Source: an uncultured Lachnospiraceae bacterium
GTDB taxonomy: Bacteria > Bacillota > Clostridia > Lachnospirales > Lachnospiraceae
Length of the DNA: 51,441 nt
Direction of reading: 5' to 3'
Assembly (NCBI GenBank): GCA_900317555.1
Contig: ONHF01000018.1
Span: 1 to 51,441 of the forward strand
Part shown: positions 51,290 to 51,441 of the stretch, one piece after another
How the letters are laid out: every line of letters starts with the position of its first letter
Position numbering within the stretch: position 1 is the first letter of the stretch
Translations under genes and position numbers: made by a program
Notes under the pieces: generated by a model
Databases searched by the model: none
What the model saw: the letters and a program-made list of their open reading frames with translations, nothing else
Told to the model about the DNA's origin: nothing

Positions 51290-51441
51290 CTTGGCAGTGA
51301 CATGCTCTTCGTCTTCTGATGAACGCCGGCTTTTGCCGGTCTTGTCTTTCTATCACTTCTGTTCATTCGAACGAATCTCATGCACGCAGACTTTTTCATC
51401 CGCAGGAGTTTGCCGCAGTCCGCATTTCTCCTGCACCATCC

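Larger units (their letters stand above)
50853..51441. other. Noncoding, repeat-rich right edge
   Basis: No gene is supported here. The stretch holds a long inverted repeat (50859-50904), a terminator-like palindromic element (51011-51062), several copies of the heptamer TCTATGC or its complement, an imperfect direct repeat of the first bases at 51192-51219, and an extended -10 box at 51281-51289 with the start of a leader running off the window. Confidence 0.6.

Overview
The window comes from a moderately GC-rich, Gram-positive anaerobe of the Clostridia, most likely a member of the Lachnospiraceae. The evidence is a T-box-controlled pheST operon, wall-polymer genes of teichoic-acid type, an Rnf-type C/D gene pair, strong AGGAGG ribosome binding sites, and a secreted protein with tryptophan-rich 'GWWY' wall-binding repeats. 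This placement is inferred from gene content; no rRNA or tRNA gene was found.

Layout. Positions 1-2643 (minus) hold the 5' part of a large secreted beta-helix protein whose C-terminus lies beyond the window. glf (UDP-galactopyranose mutase) follows. A small plus-strand toxin-antitoxin-like pair (4219-5009) with its own terminator interrupts the series. From 26199 down to 5045 runs a nearly gapless minus-strand operon for a cell-surface glycopolymer. It encodes GDP-mannose and GDP-fucose synthesis (gmd, fcl, manC, manA), a radical SAM/SPASM enzyme, an LCP wall ligase, a DUF4422 protein, LicD plus an IspD-like cytidylyltransferase, a CDP-glycerol glycerophosphotransferase, an O-acyltransferase, a nucleotide-sugar epimerase, a GT4 glycosyltransferase, a GNAT acetyltransferase, a glmM-type mutase, a TagGH/Wzm-Wzt type ABC exporter, and a membrane-tethered TagA/WecG (GT26) enzyme. 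Together these suggest a wall teichoic-acid-like polymer carrying glycerol-phosphate, fucose and perhaps galactofuranose. It would be exported by the ABC transporter and attached to peptidoglycan by the LCP protein. A divergent AraC-type regulator (26386-27258) sits at the operon head.

Positions 39513-27363 (minus) form a second series: promoter, phenylalanine T-box, pheS, pheT, a DUF6056-like membrane protein, a secreted protein, M18 aminopeptidase, queA, a diacylglycerol-kinase-family lipid kinase, a GT2 glycosyltransferase and a YdjC-type deacetylase. A noncoding stretch of about 500 bases (39514-40021) carries short repeats and a possible structured RNA with a terminator.

Positions 49700-40022 (minus) hold rnfC, an rnfD reading frame that runs without a stop codon into threonine synthase (thrC), a small membrane protein, citrate synthase, an M24 aminopeptidase and a GT-C type membrane glycosyltransferase. 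The RnfD part has Glu where the covalent-FMN threonine is expected, and no rnfG/E/A/B genes are adjacent. This orphan, fused, possibly flavin-lacking RnfCD module is the most unusual thing in the window. A plus-strand YprB-type exonuclease gene (49731-50852) is divergent from rnfC. The last 589 bases are noncoding and rich in short palindromic repeats, one of which also occurs at 39663-39714.
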